Positions 62,249-64,000 of a stretch of DNA of 64,000 nucleotides are shown piece after piece (positions within the stretch are counted from its first letter, which is position 1; each line of letters begins with the position of its first letter). The notes beneath the pieces are model-generated. The model was not told the DNA's origin. It saw nothing but the letters and a program-made list of their open reading frames with translations, and did no database searches. Origin of the DNA: Altericroceibacterium endophyticum (lineage in GTDB: Bacteria > Pseudomonadota > Alphaproteobacteria > Sphingomonadales > Sphingomonadaceae); assembly GCF_009827595.1 (NCBI RefSeq), contig NZ_WTYT01000005.1, positions 186,001-250,000 on the forward strand, read 5' to 3'. Position numbers and translations under genes: made by a program.

Positions 62249-63406
62249 TCAGAAACCGGCAGAAATCGTCAATGCCGGTCCTGACGAAGGCTCTGCATTG
62301 CCCGCCACTTTCATGCGCCAGTCCAGTGTGACGCGTGCGGGTGTGTCATACACATCCAGCATCATGCGGGCTGACGGCCCCATATCCAGCCGCTGGACAC
62401 CTTTCTGCGCCCCGCCCCAGATTCCCAGCCCGCCATAAAGCTCGATATCCTTCAGCGACAGCAACCGGCGATCCGCACGCAGCTGACCATCGGTGAAATA
62501 GGTGCTGTAATCGCCGCCGACATAGCCGCCCTGCACATACATCTCACCCTCAAGGCCAAGCGGCATGCTGAAGGGTGGCACCTCACTGATACCGTAAAGC
62601 GCAGGCCGCCATTCCTTGCGTCCACGGACATTATGCAATTGCATTTCCGCCGCCAGCCGCAGGGGTGCCGATGCCAATGGCCGCGCGGCGACACCGGCCG
62701 ACAATTCGCTTTCCTTGGCCCGCAGCGCCGAACTGCTGCGAATATAGGCAAAGGGATCAAGCCCGCTCGACGGTTTGAAGCGATAACGAAGAATGGCGCC
62801 TGCTTGACTGCCGCCATAGGTCGGCGCACCAGAAATCGCAGCCGATCCATCCTTGCGGACAAACATCCAGCTGTCCACGCTGAGCCGATCGGGACGGCCA
62901 TTTTTGCTCAACCGCTGCCGCCCTGTCAGCGGCCCCGGCGCCAGCGGAACGGATGAGCGATATGTTCCAAACTCCGCCAATTGCGCATCGCGCCGCGAAG
63001 GAATGACCCGGCTAATGAGGCCGGACCTCGGCTCCGGCATATCACGGCCTGACGCCAGGCCCTGTGCTGAAGGATCATAAGGTGTCACGGAAGAGGAATA
63101 TCCGGGGTAATCCAGCGGACGGAGCGGCGCATACAGGCTGGCCGCCGGAGCATTTACCGCGCGATCCGTTGCCACATTGCGCGTGCCTATGCTGGTCGTG
63201 TGCGTGGGCAGAGCCCCCCCCGCAAAATAGGACATTCCGTCCCAGCGGGATAAGCGCGGTCCGGATATTTCATGCCCCATATCCATATGGGAGGTCAACG
63301 AGAGCGACTCCTCAGTGGCTTCTCCGGTAAAAAGCCGCGCCATCACCCACATCGTCAGCATGGCGCTGTAATATAAGACCGGTTTGCCGGTGAGACTGCG
63401 AAGCAT
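62249..63406 (-). CDS. Putative outer-membrane protein with an NfrA-like C-terminal barrel region
   Basis: 385 residues. After an N-terminal hydrophobic stretch (YYSAMLTMWVMARLF) there is a Ser/Pro/Gly-rich linker of about 120 residues, then a beta-rich C-terminal half (about 190-385) with alternating strands such as YVQGGYVGGDYSTYFTDGQL and a terminal Phe. This half resembles the C-terminal part of phage N4 receptor protein NfrA. The large TPR-type periplasmic part of NfrA is absent. Its ATG overlaps the stop of the NfrB-like gene (TAATG), which strengthens the link. The assignment is an inference from context and pattern. Confidence 0.6.
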   Translation of the reverse strand: MLRSLTGKPVLYYSAMLTMWVMARLFTGEATEESLSLTSHMDMGHEISGPRLSRWDGMSYFAGGALPTHTTSIGTRNVATDRAVNAPAASLYAPLRPLDYPGYSSSVTPYDPSAQGLASGRDMPEPRSGLISRVIPSRRDAQLAEFGTYRSSVPLAPGPLTGRQRLSKNGRPDRLSVDSWMFVRKDGSAAISGAPTYGGSQAGAILRYRFKPSSGLDPFAYIRSSSALRAKESELSAGVAARPLASAPLRLAAEMQLHNVRGRKEWRPALYGISEVPPFSMPLGLEGEMYVQGGYVGGDYSTYFTDGQLRADRRLLSLKDIELYGGLGIWGGAQKGVQRLDMGPSARMMLDVYDTPARVTLDWRMKVAGNAEPSSGPALTISAGF

Positions 63407-64000
63407 TACGATTGTGCTCCGCGCGCCTGTTTCATACCCGGAGGATGATCATCATGCCGGGTTTTGTCCCAGGACAGTTTACCGCCACCAAGGGCGCGAA
63501 AATAGGCCATCAGCGCTCGCCGCCCGGCCATTATGGCGATGAGGTTGGCCAGCGGGATACGCAGAACTGCGTTCAATCCCTCCGAAAAGCCATATTCGCG
63601 GGCGGTAAAAATGAAGCGGATGAATGCCCGCCACACGAAACTCACCATATTCAGCGCGAGCAAAGTGGTCAGCAGCGGCCCCGGATACCACAGGTTGCCA
63701 TAGCCGAGCCAAAAGCAGAAGATATGCAGCCCAGTCGCGATCAGCAGCAGATATCCTGCGGCGAGGACCAGCGCAGAAATAGGCCCGCGGCGATCGCGCC
63801 AGCGCATCCACAACTCGACCGGCGTGTTGCTCCAGCCCATGCGGTCCCACCCCTGAAGGGCGATCCCGTGCAGCCAGCGTGCTTTCTGCCGCACAGCGGC
63901 GCCGACATGAGAAGGGAAACAGGCGCGGGTCGCAATCAACTCGCCGTCATCCCCCCGGCAGCGCAAGAAACGCGACCGCCCACCCGCCGCTTTTATACGG
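63406..64000 (-). CDS. NfrB-like membrane glycosyltransferase (5' part beyond the window)
   Basis: About 198 C-terminal residues are visible; the frame is open to the window edge. The glycosyltransferase family 2 end motif is ATRACFPSHVGAAVRQKARW followed by LHGIALQGWDRMGW (the QxxRW-type site, here QKARW). Three to four membrane helices follow, then GGKLSWDKTRHDDHPPG and the stop 12 residues later. In E. coli NfrB, as I recall, a c-di-GMP-binding MshEN-type domain follows the equivalent WDKTxH motif; it is missing here. The family makes and exports an amino-sugar polymer. Confidence 0.8.
   Translation of the reverse strand, partial: RIKAAGGRSRFLRCRGDDGELIATRACFPSHVGAAVRQKARWLHGIALQGWDRMGWSNTPVELWMRWRDRRGPISALVLAAGYLLLIATGLHIFCFWLGYGNLWYPGPLLTTLLALNMVSFVWRAFIRFIFTAREYGFSEGLNAVLRIPLANLIAIMAGRRALMAYFRALGGGKLSWDKTRHDDHPPGMKQARGAQS

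Overview
The window looks like ordinary, gene-dense chromosome of an alphaproteobacterium, most likely a member of the Sphingomonadales (Erythrobacter/Sphingopyxis-like). This rests on gene content and order: argS-SPOR-nagZ-scpA-scpB-tatABC in one run, ispH-thrB-rnhA, a bpt-tamA-tamB run, an ATP12-type F1 chaperone, a Tad pilus block, the TIGR02186/TauE pair, and many 1-4 base start/stop overlaps. No tRNA, rRNA, insertion sequence, phage gene or CRISPR array was recognised.

Layout. 1-6.8 kb (minus): outer-membrane translocation genes tamB (cut by the window start) and tamA behind the tRNA-protein transferase bpt. 6.9-10.9 kb: threonine ammonia-lyase, divergent from a 3-hydroxyisobutyrate dehydrogenase-like gene coupled to an exported amidohydrolase. 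11.1-17.8 kb (minus): Tat translocase, ScpAB, NagZ, a SPOR protein and ArgS, then a small lipoprotein gene. 18.6-21.0 kb (plus): ispH-thrB-rnhA. 21.1-23.1 kb (minus): an FAD oxidoreductase and an alpha/beta hydrolase. 23.2-30.3 kb (plus): a Tad/Cpa pilus block with prepilin peptidase, CpaB-E, TadB and TadC, but no CpaF ATPase between cpaE and tadB and no pilin gene. 30.3-35.2 kb (minus): MarR regulator, MTA phosphorylase, an SDR and ClpB, which has a candidate heat-shock promoter.

35.6-40.4 kb (plus): an M16 protease, then an AT-rich regulatory region driving two exported proteins of unknown function. 40.4-45.3 kb (minus): trmL, gatCAB, an anchored FKBP isomerase and rpsU with a clear intrinsic terminator. 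45.5-48.8 kb (plus): a tightly overlapping run of crcB, rluC-like, HAD phosphatase, small membrane protein and ATP12. 48.9-52.4 kb (minus): an MCE/Mla-type lipid transporter (lipoprotein, MlaD, MlaF, STAS-MlaE). 52.5-57.6 kb (plus): valS, a REP-like palindrome, queE and a MATE transporter. 57.7-64 kb: a HerA-like ATPase, a YetF-type membrane protein, a small plus-strand protein, TIGR02186-TauE, and a short outer-membrane protein behind the 3' part of an NfrB-like glycosyltransferase (cut by the window end).

I did not find a convincing wholly new system. The best leads are the missing ATPase in the Tad block with a short-ORF junction at its expected place, the regulated pair of unknown exported proteins at 38.8-40.4 kb, and the reduced NfrA/NfrB-like polysaccharide export pair at the right end.
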